Source: Flavobacteriales bacterium UBA6770 (lineage in GTDB: Bacteria; Bacteroidota; Bacteroidia; Flavobacteriales_G; Salibacteraceae). Taken from it: a DNA stretch of 64,000 bases. The notes under the pieces are model-generated. The model was not told the origin of the DNA. It did not search any database and saw nothing but the letters and a program-made list of their open reading frames with translations. Shown piece after piece: positions 25,141 through 35,734 of this stretch; position 1 is the stretch's first letter; each line of letters opens with the position of its first letter. A program made the position numbers and the translations under genes. The stretch is from positions 372,001 through 436,000 of the forward strand of contig CAJIZH010000003.1 of assembly GCA_905181875.1 (NCBI GenBank), in the 5' to 3' direction.

Positions 25141-25273
25141 TTTCAATAATCATCCTGAATTTCACAATCATAACTTTTTGTGTTTGGATTCTAGCGATAA
25201 AGAAGGAAATCGAGTTTTAATCTATCGGCATGAAATAGGCAAACCTATTTCCTTAAACAATTTGATATTTTAA
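25105..25273 (+). pseudogene. Displaced C-terminal coding segment of the metallophosphatase
   Basis: In the +1 frame this segment reads EKPLFIGHYNFNNHPEFH, then FLCLDSSDKEGNRVLIYRH and stops at 25273. The order and motif match the normal C-terminal end of the phosphatase at 24343. The segment overlaps the end of the M1 peptidase gene on the other strand by four bases. Confidence 0.75.
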
Positions 25274-27000
25274 TGATCTATAGTCTCTGAGGCCGCGTCC
25301 TCATATTCCTTTTCTAGTTCATGATTTTCCTTGTTCCAACGATAATATTTAGCATAATTATCGAAACTATAATTATGCTCAATACCCGTTTTATATATTT
25401 CAGTTCTGCTTAACACCGTTGTAGGCTTTATATGATACTTAACATTATTGATTTCTACATCCAGTTCCATTTTGAAATCTGGATTACAATTGGACCATCT
25501 ATGGTAGATAAACCCATCGAAACTTACAAACTGCTCTAAAGTTGGTACATGTCTATCGTATAAATATTGATTAAAAAACCAATTGAAATTTTGTCTAGTA
25601 ATTGAATTCACCAAATCCATAAAATCAGTTGTGTTTACCAATTGCTTTTCATTTTCAGCATAAAACGTTTTTATAATCTCAAAAAATAAAGAATCACTTT
25701 CTAGAACCGATCTCAAAGTTGCCATAACCACTGAGCCTTTCATATAACAATCAGACTCTTTGAAATTAAAATACATAAGGTCTTCTGGCCCAACAACCGG
25801 TCGTTTGTTTTGGATAAAAATTTTATCGTATCGGATTTTATTGAAATAACTATCCTCTCCACCAACATGCTCGGCATACAAAGCCTCTGAATAAGTGGCC
25901 ATGCCTTCGTGAATCCAAATGTGGGCAAAATCGGTTGCGCTAACTGAATTACCCCACCACTCGTGAGCCGCTTCGTGCAATATAATATAATCCGAATGCA
26001 CAATCGCTCTATTTTCATACCCACTGCCATAAGCTATTGCTGTCTGATGTTCCATTCCAGCATATGGAGCTTCAACTAATTTAAAACCGTCTTTCACCCA
26101 AGAATAAGGGCCAAACGTCTTTTCATAAAAATGGAAAATATCGTGTACCTGCTGAAAATGTTCAGTTGCTTTTTGTTCATTATCTCTAAGTACATAATGA
26201 CTCACATTTACCAAACCACGAATAGCATTAAGAGTGTCCTTTATCTCTACAAAGTCACCTATATAATAGGTTATGTTGTAATTATTAATCGGGTAGGATG
26301 TAGCCCAATTAAATTTTAGCTTATCGTTTTCTAGCGTATCGACTCCTGTCAATCTTCCGTTACTAACTCCTGTCACCGTATTTTTACAAATAACACTTAC
26401 TGACACTGAATCTGCTTCGTCCAGGTTATGGTCCTTACAAGGAACCCACACACTTGCACCCATTGTTTCACAAGCAACTCCAAGCCAAGGATTTTTGTTT
26501 TTATCTTTTTTCCAAACGGTTCCGCCTTTCCAAGGCGGTCTTTTTGCCTTCATAGCTTTTCCGCCATATTCCACTCTATATCGAAAAACGTCGCCTTTGT
26601 TTATTTCGTAATCTTCAATAGAAAATTGAATTGCTCTCAAGTTCCTAGAAAATGGAATTGGCTCAGTATCGTTTTTTACATAAATGCCTTTTACATCTAG
26701 GTTTTTATGAAGATCAAATTGCAGGCTGTCAGAAACACTGTCTAACCGACAAGTAAAAACCACAGAACCTTCAATTGTTTTATTCTCAGGGTTTGGTTCA
26801 ATTTCAATACCGTAATGCAGCACATCGTAACACGCTCGCAGCGCATTATACTTGCCCAAGACTTGATATTCTTTAGAAACCTTTATTGGTTTAGCATCTT
26901 TCTTTGGTTCTTTTACAAATCGAGGGTTTACCACCCAACAACCGGTAAGCAGTTGAATAATTACAATTAATGCAGCCCATATTTTCATTTGAGAGTTCAT
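25270..27000 (-). CDS. M1-family metallopeptidase lipoprotein
   Basis: This 576-residue zinc peptidase carries a lipoprotein signal peptide (about residues 1-21, lipobox LLTGC). The M1 signature HEAAHEWW (about residues 343-350) with the downstream E-x-x-A block IWIHEGMATYSEALYAE is complete, supplying the zinc ligands and catalytic Glu. The substrate motif YAGMEHQ lies about 25 residues before, in the position of GAMEN. Beta-rich N-terminal and helical domains are as in LTA4-hydrolase/aminopeptidase N relatives. Likely anchored in the outer or inner membrane facing the periplasm, trimming peptides. The 3' end overlaps the metallophosphatase tail. Intact. Confidence 0.92.
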   Translation of the reverse strand: MNSQMKIWAALIVIIQLLTGCWVVNPRFVKEPKKDAKPIKVSKEYQVLGKYNALRACYDVLHYGIEIEPNPENKTIEGSVVFTCRLDSVSDSLQFDLHKNLDVKGIYVKNDTEPIPFSRNLRAIQFSIEDYEINKGDVFRYRVEYGGKAMKAKRPPWKGGTVWKKDKNKNPWLGVACETMGASVWVPCKDHNLDEADSVSVSVICKNTVTGVSNGRLTGVDTLENDKLKFNWATSYPINNYNITYYIGDFVEIKDTLNAIRGLVNVSHYVLRDNEQKATEHFQQVHDIFHFYEKTFGPYSWVKDGFKLVEAPYAGMEHQTAIAYGSGYENRAIVHSDYIILHEAAHEWWGNSVSATDFAHIWIHEGMATYSEALYAEHVGGEDSYFNKIRYDKIFIQNKRPVVGPEDLMYFNFKESDCYMKGSVVMATLRSVLESDSLFFEIIKTFYAENEKQLVNTTDFMDLVNSITRQNFNWFFNQYLYDRHVPTLEQFVSFDGFIYHRWSNCNPDFKMELDVEINNVKYHIKPTTVLSRTEIYKTGIEHNYSFDNYAKYYRWNKENHELEKEYEDAASETIDH

Positions 27001-27018
27001 AAGACAAAGAAGTAGAAA

Positions 27019-27774
27019 ATGGGTGGAAAAATTTTAGACTTCAAAAAAAATTGTGAAGTTTACAGTGTGAAAATCAATTCTTCAATTTTCGTACTATTTC
27101 TCTTTGTATTTTTAACTGCAATGAATTATTCTGCACTTGCCAAAACCAACATTTATCTAATTCCTGGACAAGGGAGCGATTTTCGCCTCTTTCAAGATTT
27201 GAAATTTGACAGCTCGTTTAGCATTCATCAAATAAAATATTCTCTTCCAAGTAAAAAAGCAACAATACATGAATTTGCAATTGAATTGAGCGCTCAAATT
27301 GATACTTCAAAGCCTTTCATTTTAATTGGAATTTCCATAGGTGGAATGTTGGCCACAGAGGTGAGTACTTTTTTAAATCCTGTTCAAACGATAATAATGT
27401 CCTCCGCTAAATCACGTACATAATTACCATTTCAATATCGTTTTCAAAAGGTAATTCCTATATATAAACTTGTACCAAAAAGCTTAGTGAAATTCGGTGC
27501 AAAAGTTCTGCAGCCCATTGCGGAAAGAGATAGCAAAACCAATAAAGAAACATTTCAAGCCATACTCAGCGACAAAGATCCTTTGTTTTTAAAGCGAACT
27601 ATTGAAATGATTATTCGTTGAGAACGAACTGCAGCTCCAATTGGAATTATTCATATCCATGGGACAAAAGATCACACTTTACCGTATAGAAATATTGAAT
27701 GCAACTTTACGATTCCAAATGGCTCTCATATGCTTGCGCTGACTAAAGCTAAAACTGTCTCTATAATTCTTTAA
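27019..27774 (+). pseudogene. Alpha/beta hydrolase inactivated by two nonsense codons
   Basis: A single frame with two in-frame stops spells a secreted alpha/beta hydrolase. A signal peptide (about residues 17-40) is followed by NIYLIPGQGSD and the nucleophile elbow LIGISIGGML (Ser at the centre). TAA at 27421 then interrupts and the frame continues LPFQYRFQKVIPIYKL. TGA at 27619 replaces what is probably Trp, and the frame goes on through IHIHGTKDHTLPYRN (acid residue region) to GSHMLALTKA (catalytic His). No frame change is needed anywhere, so both lesions look like single-base substitutions and not sequencing indels. Best translated from GTG at 27067. Confidence 0.82.
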
Positions 27775-27806
27775 AAGATACTCAAAACTAAATTAATACA
27801 AACAAA

Positions 27807-27833
27807 AAAAGCACCCATTTGCAGGGTGCTTTT
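27807..27833. terminator. Bidirectional terminator after the giant T9SS gene
   Basis: AAAAGCACCC (27807-27816) pairs with GGGTGCTTTT (27824-27833), loop ATTTGCA. A preceding A-run gives a U-tract on the minus strand. Confidence 0.8.
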
Positions 27834-27867
27834 CAAAATTTGTCGTTTGAGACTTCCGATTTATAAA

Positions 27868-30800
27868 CTATTTGCCTCGAATTAAAGTAATCGTGCCTTG
27901 TTCTTTAAATACTTCTTGCGATGCACTTCGTATCTTCATCTCAATTATGTACATATAGATTCCATCGGGCTGATCATTTCCAGCTTTATTATCGCCTTTC
28001 CAAAACGGATCATCCATGCTCAACTCTCGTACTTTTCGGCCCCATCTATCGTAAATATAACCCTCGATTTCTAAGAACTGATCTTGGTATGCTTGTCGCA
28101 ACATCTGCTCATCATAGTCCCCATTCCCTTTCGGGCTTATAGCGGACCACCAATCGTTGATCTTATCTCCATTTGGTGTGAAAACGTTAGGGAATTTTGG
28201 ATCTACAATCTGATCAACATACAAAATATACTGTGCCGAATCCGAACAACCGATATCATTTACTCCGACCAATCGAACTAAATCAATCCCAAATGTACTT
28301 CCTGAATACACCAATGGATTGTACTCTTCTGATGGTAACGTATGCCATGGTGTGATTTCTGGCTGGTCGACAAACGCATAAGTCTCTACTTCGCCTCCTT
28401 GGCCACGACCATACTTCCACTGGTATTCTATTGGTAATAGATTGTACTTGGTTGTATTCGTATATTCTGCTGCGTCTCCTACTCTTACAGTATCCAAACT
28501 GCGGATAAAAGACACATCTGGATAGCCAAATACACTATATCCGATCGAAGCGGATTTACTTATACAACCGGCAGCATCTCGCAACCTTGCATGAAACTGG
28601 CCATCTAAGTCGGGTACAAATCCTTCAAAGTTTGGATCCGATTGTATTGGATTACCGGATGATATAGCATTCGCCTTATTATCATCCAACTCATCATTGT
28701 ACCACTCTAAAGTCAAATTACCATCAAAATCTTCATACTTCAACTCTGGTAAACTATCGCCTAAACAGATTCTATAATCTCCCTCTGTTGCAATCGGTGC
28801 ATCTGGAGTTTTTGATATAAATATCGCTGTATCATGTGTAAATGCACATATCGAATCTGGATGATTCGTGCCTTTTCGATACGCTGTTGCCATTGTATAG
28901 CTTACCGGATATCTTCCTATTGATAACTGACAGAATGGATACTCACACTTGTATGGGAATATCATCCAAGGATTTCCATCCCACTTAGTTATCTTATCCG
29001 ATTCTATCAAGTCTGGCCATCCTGTCTGTACTCTATCTGCTGTTACTACATCAACATAAGTCGTCGGATCACTGTTATCAATTAACCTTGATGGGTTCTT
29101 GGCTATTCGTACTTTAATCAACTTCTTTCTTTCGCTTGCAGGTATTTCACTGTCAATACAATCTCCTGGTGATTTGAAACAAAAGTTCTCTGCTAAAACC
29201 TGTACTTCTGGTGCGCGTAATATGGTCACCTTATAACTAGCACTGTCTCCACAAAATCCGCCGCGAGCTACTTGGATATAAGCCTCTCCGCCAGCACCAT
29301 TGTTTACTAGTCTTGGATTGAATACTCCTCGAATAGGATCTATGATTCCTTGATTTTGAATGCCTTGTGCGCCTGATGTAGATTGAAATGACTTCCAACT
29401 CCCTCCCTTTCCTATAGAGGCTAGGGTATCTGACTTACTCGTAGAGCAAAATTGATTCGTGAAAATTGGCAAACCATTGCTCATAACACCCAAATAGGTA
29501 GGATCAAATGGCGCTACTACCGGTACCTTTACAATTGTATCGTGCCAGCACCCTTTAAATGCTCTGTAACGGATCCTTGCTGTATCAGGGTTTCCTACTG
29601 TTGGGTTAAAGGCGCTTCCATCTATATAATACCAATTATGGGTTTTACTCTTACCCAGACCTTGACCCATTTTAACTGAATCTATGCCTAATCCACTGAA
29701 ATACCATTTTGCTATATTGGTATCTGTATAAATACCGATCAACTCTTGTTGTGAGGAATCTCTTAGACCTAATCCATTTAACTTACACGCTGAATCGGGA
29801 GTTATAAGACTCAAATCAGGTAATCCTACTATGTTCAAATAAGTTGTTCCTGCATTTGCACACGCATCTCCACTTACATTAAACGTTGCCGGGAATCTTC
29901 CTGCTCCTGAAATCAATGGATCCCAAAGGCCTAATGAATCATTTATAATACCTGTTCCGCTCCACTTTCCGCCTGGATTAGATATCTCATGGGGTGTCGG
30001 TGAAGTAAGTTGGATAATGCCACTTGTTAAACATTGCTCCCCTAATGTATCTGGCTTAACTTGATACTTTGATACTACATTTATTTTTAAATCTAGGGTA
30101 TCAAAGCATACGCCGCTTGTATCTGAAACAAAAGCCTTATAGTTTCCTGCTGTCGTTAAGTTTACACTCGCACTTGTGCTGTCTGAATTCGTTGCTGAAA
30201 TAAAGCCGCCATTGGCTGTAACCGGATCGGGTAACCATTGGAACTTATAATTTGCTCCATCAATTCCTGAACACACCCCAAATTTAGTACGCGGCAATAA
30301 GAACATAGCTGCTCCTGTTGGAGTTGAAGCGTTACATGCCGCATTTGCTGTCGTTGAATAATAGCGTATTGAGCTTGCATATGTTACAGCATCAAAGGTC
30401 ATAATATGATCCCAGTTGTAACGATTTGGACCATTGTCCCAGCAAATCTCTACCAATAAGTTCGAGACTCCATCCCAGACGTAATCTCTGTCAAATACAT
30501 GAGTATTCCAACCTAAAACTGGAATGTGTGCCTTTGCATCGCTTACCACTTTTAAACCGGTAACAAATGATGTCGCCATTTTTGTCGATCCTGTACAACC
30601 TATTTTTATCGTAAAACCATTGAAAGGGTTCGCTCCTTGGTTTCCTATTTGCACAATATTAAATCCTATTGATGTTATCGGTCCCGCTCCTATTCCTCGT
30701 GTCTTTAAATCTGCCGCTGTATACAAAAACTGTGTGCGAATAGAACGGTTTCTACTCGCATATATCGCAGGAGTATTGTTCTGTCCACTCTGATTTCGTA

Positions 30801-32796
30801 TAGTTCCTGCTCCAAATGTCTTGTCTACAGTATTTCCTAAACAGGGGTAGATACTCGTATCACAACTTCCATAGTTTATTGATCCTGTATTGACATAAAG
30901 ACCGATGGTGTCTTGTAAACAAATCAAAGTATCGGTAGCCATTGCACGCATATTTTGCGGAAACGGGTTTGTTACATCTACCTGAATAGAAGCTTCTCGT
31001 AAACACCCTGAATCACTTGTTACTGTTACTGTATACTTCGTGTTTTTCAATACTTTACTAAAACTAGGATTACGCAATGTATCGTTATTTAACGTTCTAT
31101 TTGGTGACCACTTATAAGTGTACTTCAAATTGGACTTTGATGTTGTAACATCTAAAGGACCTGCAGCTGGATTACATATTACGGTATCATTTGGCATAGT
31201 AATTTGATAAGCCTCAGGAACGTATATCTTAATCGTATCTTTCACAAAACAATTCTGTACAATCTCACCACATAATCCTCTAACGTTTGGTACCTCAATC
31301 GCTAAGGCTGATGTTACACTAGGAACAAACCTTACAAACTTGTTTGTATCCACACCAATATTCGTGTCTGGAAACCAATTTACTCCTGGAATTAACGGAT
31401 CGCCAAAAAGACTCGTCCACTTAAATGTATTACTTCCATATCCAGTCAAAAACGCCGTGTCTCCCTTACATACATACTTGTCTGGATCCAATGCAGCTGA
31501 AGGCTTTACATCCAACTCGAATACAGAGAAACCACTGCCGGGAATGTTGCATTTATTATCCGTATAGGTCATGAAAAAACTTTTTATAGGATCGGCTCCC
31601 ATAACTGCTCTCCATGTAAAACGAACTACTATCGAGTTTCTTTTACCTATTGAAATGATTTCCATTTTAGCATTTGGCATTACTCTTAATAAGTTACTCT
31701 GAACTTGCAAAGTATCTCCTCTATCTGGATCCTCTATAGTATCCTCCCAAGTAATCAAGTCACCGTTACACACTTCCATTTTGTAGGAAGAAAGCAAAGT
31801 TGCTCGACCTGTAATATTGGAAATACCACTCTTATCAACAGGAACCTTGTTAGTACAAGATGCAACTTGGAACTGAACCTCACGATAAGTCTTTCCTTTA
31901 AGAATACCAGTGCAACGTTCGTATTCACTAACATAGAAAGCTACGATATACGCACCAGTAGCAGCTGGTGTAAAGGATATTAATCCTGTAGCAGGATCTA
32001 AAACTAAGCCAGGAATAGCTCGTGTACAAGAGACGCCAGTACCACGAGGTGTCATGCGCACTAAAACAGGTCTTCCACCTACTCCATTAGTGGCCCATGG
32101 ACAAACAGCTTCAAAGCGAAGACTATCACCATCCCCATCATAAGTTCCAATTCCATAAAAAACATCTTGTCCAACACATACTGAAGGAAATGGTTTTGCT
32201 TCATCTGCAAATACAGGAGCGCTGTTGGCAGGTGCACCTCCAGGGTTAGTTCTTGGTGACCAAGCTGTATTGATAAACGTTTCTAAGCCAGTGTTGCCAA
32301 GCCCAGCATAATTCTGAACCCCATTTCGACAACAAGTACAACTTTTATTAGTTATTTGCCATGAATTACAACGCGGTAAATCAATCGTTCCTTCCCATGC
32401 AAATACTTCGTATCCATTAACACCTCCTTGAGTTTCACAAGAGGTTTGCTGATTTGGACATACATCTGAAACATCTCTTGCGCCACGTGCGTTTGGGCGC
32501 TCACCTGGCTTTGGAATGTAAGGAACTGCGGTTAACCGAATCGGTCCTAGTTGCGCTCCCGTTTGAGAACATCTGGCATAAATTTCTTCTGGTCGATTAC
32601 CACAATTATAGGTAATACCCGTACAGTATCTTACAGCATAAACAGTAATTTTATATCTCCAAGAAGTAGTCGAACCTGGCGTTGGACCTACATAATCATA
32701 ACGGATACTGCCGCCTGCAAGGTGAGAAGCATAAGTATCATAACTTACTGTTAAACCGATAACTAGCCCAAAAACTATTGCAATTATCTTTTTCAT
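27868..32796 (-). CDS. Giant T9SS surface protein with gliding-motility C-terminal domain
   Basis: This 1642-residue secreted protein has a signal peptide (about residues 1-23, ending TYAS) followed by HLAGGSIRYDYVG, a common start for these large Bacteroidota proteins. Repeated beta-sandwich/Ig- or PKD-like segments carry paired Cys residues (for example CNGDLITWEDTI and VCKGDTAFLTGYG). A distinct block around residues 630-830 (FGAGTIRNQSGQNN and GITSIGFNI-like) is a known inserted domain type. The C-terminal ~100 residues (VFTPNGDKINDWWSAI, then IYDRWGRKVRELSM and DGIYMYIIEMK) form the gliding-motility-associated/T9SS type B sorting domain. Likely a surface adhesin or protein of the gliding apparatus; no catalytic motif is evident. 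Single gene, with its own terminator. Confidence 0.92.
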   Translation of the reverse strand: MKKIIAIVFGLVIGLTVSYDTYASHLAGGSIRYDYVGPTPGSTTSWRYKITVYAVRYCTGITYNCGNRPEEIYARCSQTGAQLGPIRLTAVPYIPKPGERPNARGARDVSDVCPNQQTSCETQGGVNGYEVFAWEGTIDLPRCNSWQITNKSCTCCRNGVQNYAGLGNTGLETFINTAWSPRTNPGGAPANSAPVFADEAKPFPSVCVGQDVFYGIGTYDGDGDSLRFEAVCPWATNGVGGRPVLVRMTPRGTGVSCTRAIPGLVLDPATGLISFTPAATGAYIVAFYVSEYERCTGILKGKTYREVQFQVASCTNKVPVDKSGISNITGRATLLSSYKMEVCNGDLITWEDTIEDPDRGDTLQVQSNLLRVMPNAKMEIISIGKRNSIVVRFTWRAVMGADPIKSFFMTYTDNKCNIPGSGFSVFELDVKPSAALDPDKYVCKGDTAFLTGYGSNTFKWTSLFGDPLIPGVNWFPDTNIGVDTNKFVRFVPSVTSALAIEVPNVRGLCGEIVQNCFVKDTIKIYVPEAYQITMPNDTVICNPAAGPLDVTTSKSNLKYTYKWSPNRTLNNDTLRNPSFSKVLKNTKYTVTVTSDSGCLREASIQVDVTNPFPQNMRAMATDTLICLQDTIGLYVNTGSINYGSCDTSIYPCLGNTVDKTFGAGTIRNQSGQNNTPAIYASRNRSIRTQFLYTAADLKTRGIGAGPITSIGFNIVQIGNQGANPFNGFTIKIGCTGSTKMATSFVTGLKVVSDAKAHIPVLGWNTHVFDRDYVWDGVSNLLVEICWDNGPNRYNWDHIMTFDAVTYASSIRYYSTTANAACNASTPTGAAMFLLPRTKFGVCSGIDGANYKFQWLPDPVTANGGFISATNSDSTSASVNLTTAGNYKAFVSDTSGVCFDTLDLKINVVSKYQVKPDTLGEQCLTSGIIQLTSPTPHEISNPGGKWSGTGIINDSLGLWDPLISGAGRFPATFNVSGDACANAGTTYLNIVGLPDLSLITPDSACKLNGLGLRDSSQQELIGIYTDTNIAKWYFSGLGIDSVKMGQGLGKSKTHNWYYIDGSAFNPTVGNPDTARIRYRAFKGCWHDTIVKVPVVAPFDPTYLGVMSNGLPIFTNQFCSTSKSDTLASIGKGGSWKSFQSTSGAQGIQNQGIIDPIRGVFNPRLVNNGAGGEAYIQVARGGFCGDSASYKVTILRAPEVQVLAENFCFKSPGDCIDSEIPASERKKLIKVRIAKNPSRLIDNSDPTTYVDVVTADRVQTGWPDLIESDKITKWDGNPWMIFPYKCEYPFCQLSIGRYPVSYTMATAYRKGTNHPDSICAFTHDTAIFISKTPDAPIATEGDYRICLGDSLPELKYEDFDGNLTLEWYNDELDDNKANAISSGNPIQSDPNFEGFVPDLDGQFHARLRDAAGCISKSASIGYSVFGYPDVSFIRSLDTVRVGDAAEYTNTTKYNLLPIEYQWKYGRGQGGEVETYAFVDQPEITPWHTLPSEEYNPLVYSGSTFGIDLVRLVGVNDIGCSDSAQYILYVDQIVDPKFPNVFTPNGDKINDWWSAISPKGNGDYDEQMLRQAYQDQFLEIEGYIYDRWGRKVRELSMDDPFWKGDNKAGNDQPDGIYMYIIEMKIRSASQEVFKEQGTITLIRGK

Positions 32797-33020
32797 ATCT
32801 TACTTTTTTGTTGTATTTATTATAAACATAGACGCACTAAATATCAGACGGTTGCCTCAAAATTAATTATCTAAGGTAAATACTTCTTGAATAATCCAGA
32901 ATATTTGAAATGCATTACACACGAAGTGTTAAAAAATTCAGTACCTAATCTTTGTTTTTTCAGAAGAATTATACGCGTATACCCGAGCTTCTAAAAGGAT
33001 GATAATTGCTTTTAAAGTGT

Positions 33021-33518
33021 TCATTTTTTCTCATAAACTCTAACCTCAGCTGCAAAGCTTTCAGATTCTAGTGCAAAACGCCCTTTAATATTCCAATTGG
33101 ACAATTCTATTTCAGGAAAAAAGGTGTCGGCGTCGCAGCTCTTAGCAACATGGGTAATGTACATTTTATCGATGACATTCTTTCCCATTGCCTCCTTGTA
33201 TATTTGACCACCTCCAATAATGAAAACCTCACTTTCGTTTTCACTTTTAGCAAACTCTAACGCTTCCTCTAGGCTATTTTTCACGACGGCACCTTCAGCT
33301 TTATAATTGGCATTACGAGTAACTACAATATTAGTACGATTCGCTAGAGGCCTATATTTTTCTGGTATCGATTCGTAATTTTTCCTTCCGGTTATGACGC
33401 AATGTCTCAACGTTGTTTTTCTAAAAAACTTCATATCCGAAGGCAAATGCCACAATAAATCATTGTCTCTACCAATGCCATTATTTTCGGAAATGGCAAC
33501 TATAATAGACCGGATCAA
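33021..33518 (-). CDS. folA: Dihydrofolate reductase
   Basis: This 165-residue enzyme reduces dihydrofolate to tetrahydrofolate with NADPH. It begins [25 protein letters not shown], with the active-site Asp in place ([10 protein letters not shown]), then GRKNYESIP and the NADPH-binding [13 protein letters not shown]. The ATG overlaps the thyA stop by four bases, giving the classic thyA-folA operon in which DHFR recycles the dihydrofolate made by ThyA. No irregularity; length is standard. Confidence 0.97.
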   Translation of the reverse strand: MIRSIIVAISENNGIGRDNDLLWHLPSDMKFFRKTTLRHCVITGRKNYESIPEKYRPLANRTNIVVTRNANYKAEGAVVKNSLEEALEFAKSENESEVFIIGGGQIYKEAMGKNVIDKMYITHVAKSCDADTFFPEIELSNWNIKGRFALESESFAAEVRVYEKK

Positions 33519-34309
33519 ACCGACACCTCCGCCTTAATGTGTGGCATTGGATCGTAATTCAATAATTCGAAATCTTCAAATTTAAAATCGAAAATATTTT
33601 TCACGTTAGGATTGATTTTCAATTTAGGTAATGCTGTTGGCTCACGAGTCAATTGCAATTTCGCCTGTTCAATATGATTATTGTAAAGGTGAACATCACC
33701 AAATGTGTGCACAAAATCACCCGGTTCTAAATCACAAACTTGAGCCAGCATTAAAGTTAACAGCGCGTATGATGCTATATTAAACGGAACTCCTAAGAAC
33801 GTATCCGCACTTCGTTGATACAATTGACAAGAAAGCTTTCCATCTGCAACATAAAATTGGAACATTGTGTGGCAAGGTGGCAAAGCCATGTCTTCAATAA
33901 ACTCACAATTCCAAGCACTAACCATCAATCTTCTAGAATTAGGGTTAGTTTTAATCATTTCTACTAAGCGAGAAATTTGATCTACTGATTCCCCAGCAGA
34001 AGTTGGCCAACTTCTCCATTGATATCCATAAACTGGCCCCAAATCCCCATTATCATCCGCCCAGTCGTCCCATATTCGAACTCCATTCTCTTTAAGATAT
34101 TTAATGTTTGTGTCTCCACTCAAAAACCAAAGCAACTCATGAATAATAGATCTGAGGTGCAATTTTTTAGTTGTACAAACCGGAAACCCTTTGCTCAAAT
34201 CAAAACGCATTTGATAACCAAAACAGCTTAGAGTTCCGGTTCCTGTGCGGTCCCCTTTTTGATTTCCGTTTTCTAAAATATGATCGAGAAGCTTTAAATA
34301 TTGCTGCAT
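33515..34309 (-). CDS. thyA: Thymidylate synthase
   Basis: This 264-residue enzyme methylates dUMP to dTMP. The catalytic Cys is in [12 protein letters not shown], the dUMP-binding Arg/Asp residues are in [19 protein letters not shown], and the folate site is in the N- and C-terminal regions. The length matches E. coli ThyA exactly. It is the first gene of a pair with folA. The surrounding genes (nucleoside transporter, deoxynucleoside kinases elsewhere in the window) fit DNA-precursor supply. Confidence 0.98.
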   Translation of the reverse strand: MQQYLKLLDHILENGNQKGDRTGTGTLSCFGYQMRFDLSKGFPVCTTKKLHLRSIIHELLWFLSGDTNIKYLKENGVRIWDDWADDNGDLGPVYGYQWRSWPTSAGESVDQISRLVEMIKTNPNSRRLMVSAWNCEFIEDMALPPCHTMFQFYVADGKLSCQLYQRSADTFLGVPFNIASYALLTLMLAQVCDLEPGDFVHTFGDVHLYNNHIEQAKLQLTREPTALPKLKINPNVKNIFDFKFEDFELLNYDPMPHIKAEVSV

Positions 34310-34417
34310 AATTGATTTAATTTTCAGTGCAACAAATTAACGCTGAAGTCTTTCTAAAAAGGGAATAAAACAGTTTGATTTACTAACAGATAATGCACAA
34401 ATTTCTTATCTCTTATT

Positions 34418-35722
34418 TTAATAAATAGCGCCAATAATTGTAGCGGATACAAGGGACGCTAACGTTCCACCTAGTAAAGCCTTCAGGCCATACTCACTCA
34501 GCATCTTTCTTTTGGATGGCGCCAATGAGCCAATGCCCCCTATTTGAATTCCAATCGAAGCAAAATTCGCAAACCCACAAAGCATATAGGTAGCCATAAT
34601 TATAGATTTTTTCTCTGCAAAAGCTCCTGCTTCTTTTAGTGAAGCAAGACTTGTATAACCAACAAATTCAGAAGCAATTAGTTTTTCTCCTAACAACTGA
34701 CCAACTAGAGCAATATCCTCTGTAGCAACACCAATTAACCACATTAAAGGCGCAAAAGTGTATCCCAAGATAGCCTCTAACGAAAGGTTTGAATAATTCC
34801 CATCGGTAATTTCATTAATCCAAGGATTTAAATTGGTTAGATCACCAATTTTTATAAAAATGAAATTAATCATTGCAATAAACGCAAAGAATACCAAAAG
34901 CATTGCCCCAACATTCACTGCCAGTTTAAGTCCTTCTGTAGTTCCGTTTGATAAAGCATCCAAAAAATTACTTCCAACTTGCTGTCCTGAAACTTCAACA
35001 TTCGAGTTTATTTCTTCAGTTTGAGGCATTAGTATTTTGGAAATAATGATTGCCCCTGGAGCGGCCATAATTGACGCTGCTAATAAATGCTTCGCAAACT
35101 CCAAACGAGCTACCGGATCATCACCGCCTAAAAAGGAAATATATGCAGATAGTACACCACCCGCTACGGTTGCCATTCCTCCTATCATTACCAAAAGAAT
35201 TTCACTTTTATTCATTTTTGGTAAATATTCCTTTATTAGCAATGGGGCTTCTGTTTGACCAAGAAATATATTACCAGCAACACTTAAAGACTCTGCGCCA
35301 CTTATATTCAGTAGTTTAGTAAATATCCAAGCCAAACCGTAAACAATCTTTTGAATAATCCCTAAATAGAATAAAACCGAAGTAAGTGCCGAAAAGAAAA
35401 TAATAGTGGGTAACACCTGAAAAGCGAAAATAAATCCGAATGAATCTACTTTCAGCATATCTCCAAAGAGGAAAACACTGCCGTCTCTTGTGAAATCTAG
35501 TATTTTAACAAAAACCTTTCCGCAGAATTCAAAAAAGCTTTGAACGAAAGAAACTTTGAGGATAGCCAATGCAAGTAGCAATTGCGCTCCAATCCCAATT
35601 CCGACAACCTTCCATTGAATTGCTTTCCTGTCACTACTGAAAAGCCAAGCTAAGGCCAGAATAACGACAAGACCTAGTAGGCCTCTTCCCAAAGATTCAA
35701 TACTTATTGTGAGCAACGTCAT
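34418..35722 (-). CDS. NupC-type concentrative nucleoside transporter
   Basis: This 434-residue inner-membrane protein of the concentrative nucleoside transporter family (NupC/CNT) has eight or more hydrophobic helices. The conserved GQTEAPLLIKEYL near residue 155 and the C-terminal AGFANFASIGIQIGG-like stretch (CGFANFASIGIQIGGIG, near 390) are the nucleoside/cation site. These symporters import nucleosides with Na+ or H+. It lies just after a DUF151 gene in the same direction and precedes folA/thyA, so the region supplies nucleotides. Confidence 0.92.
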   Translation of the reverse strand: MTLLTISIESLGRGLLGLVVILALAWLFSSDRKAIQWKVVGIGIGAQLLLALAILKVSFVQSFFEFCGKVFVKILDFTRDGSVFLFGDMLKVDSFGFIFAFQVLPTIIFFSALTSVLFYLGIIQKIVYGLAWIFTKLLNISGAESLSVAGNIFLGQTEAPLLIKEYLPKMNKSEILLVMIGGMATVAGGVLSAYISFLGGDDPVARLEFAKHLLAASIMAAPGAIIISKILMPQTEEINSNVEVSGQQVGSNFLDALSNGTTEGLKLAVNVGAMLLVFFAFIAMINFIFIKIGDLTNLNPWINEITDGNYSNLSLEAILGYTFAPLMWLIGVATEDIALVGQLLGEKLIASEFVGYTSLASLKEAGAFAEKKSIIMATYMLCGFANFASIGIQIGGIGSLAPSKRKMLSEYGLKALLGGTLASLVSATIIGAIY

Positions 35723-35734
35723 TTGGCCAAAATA

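Noticed and set aside
27868..32796. Repeat units in the giant T9SS gene as a CRISPR- or VNTR-like array
   Set aside because: Repeats are only at the fold level; the DNA shows no direct repeats of useful length.
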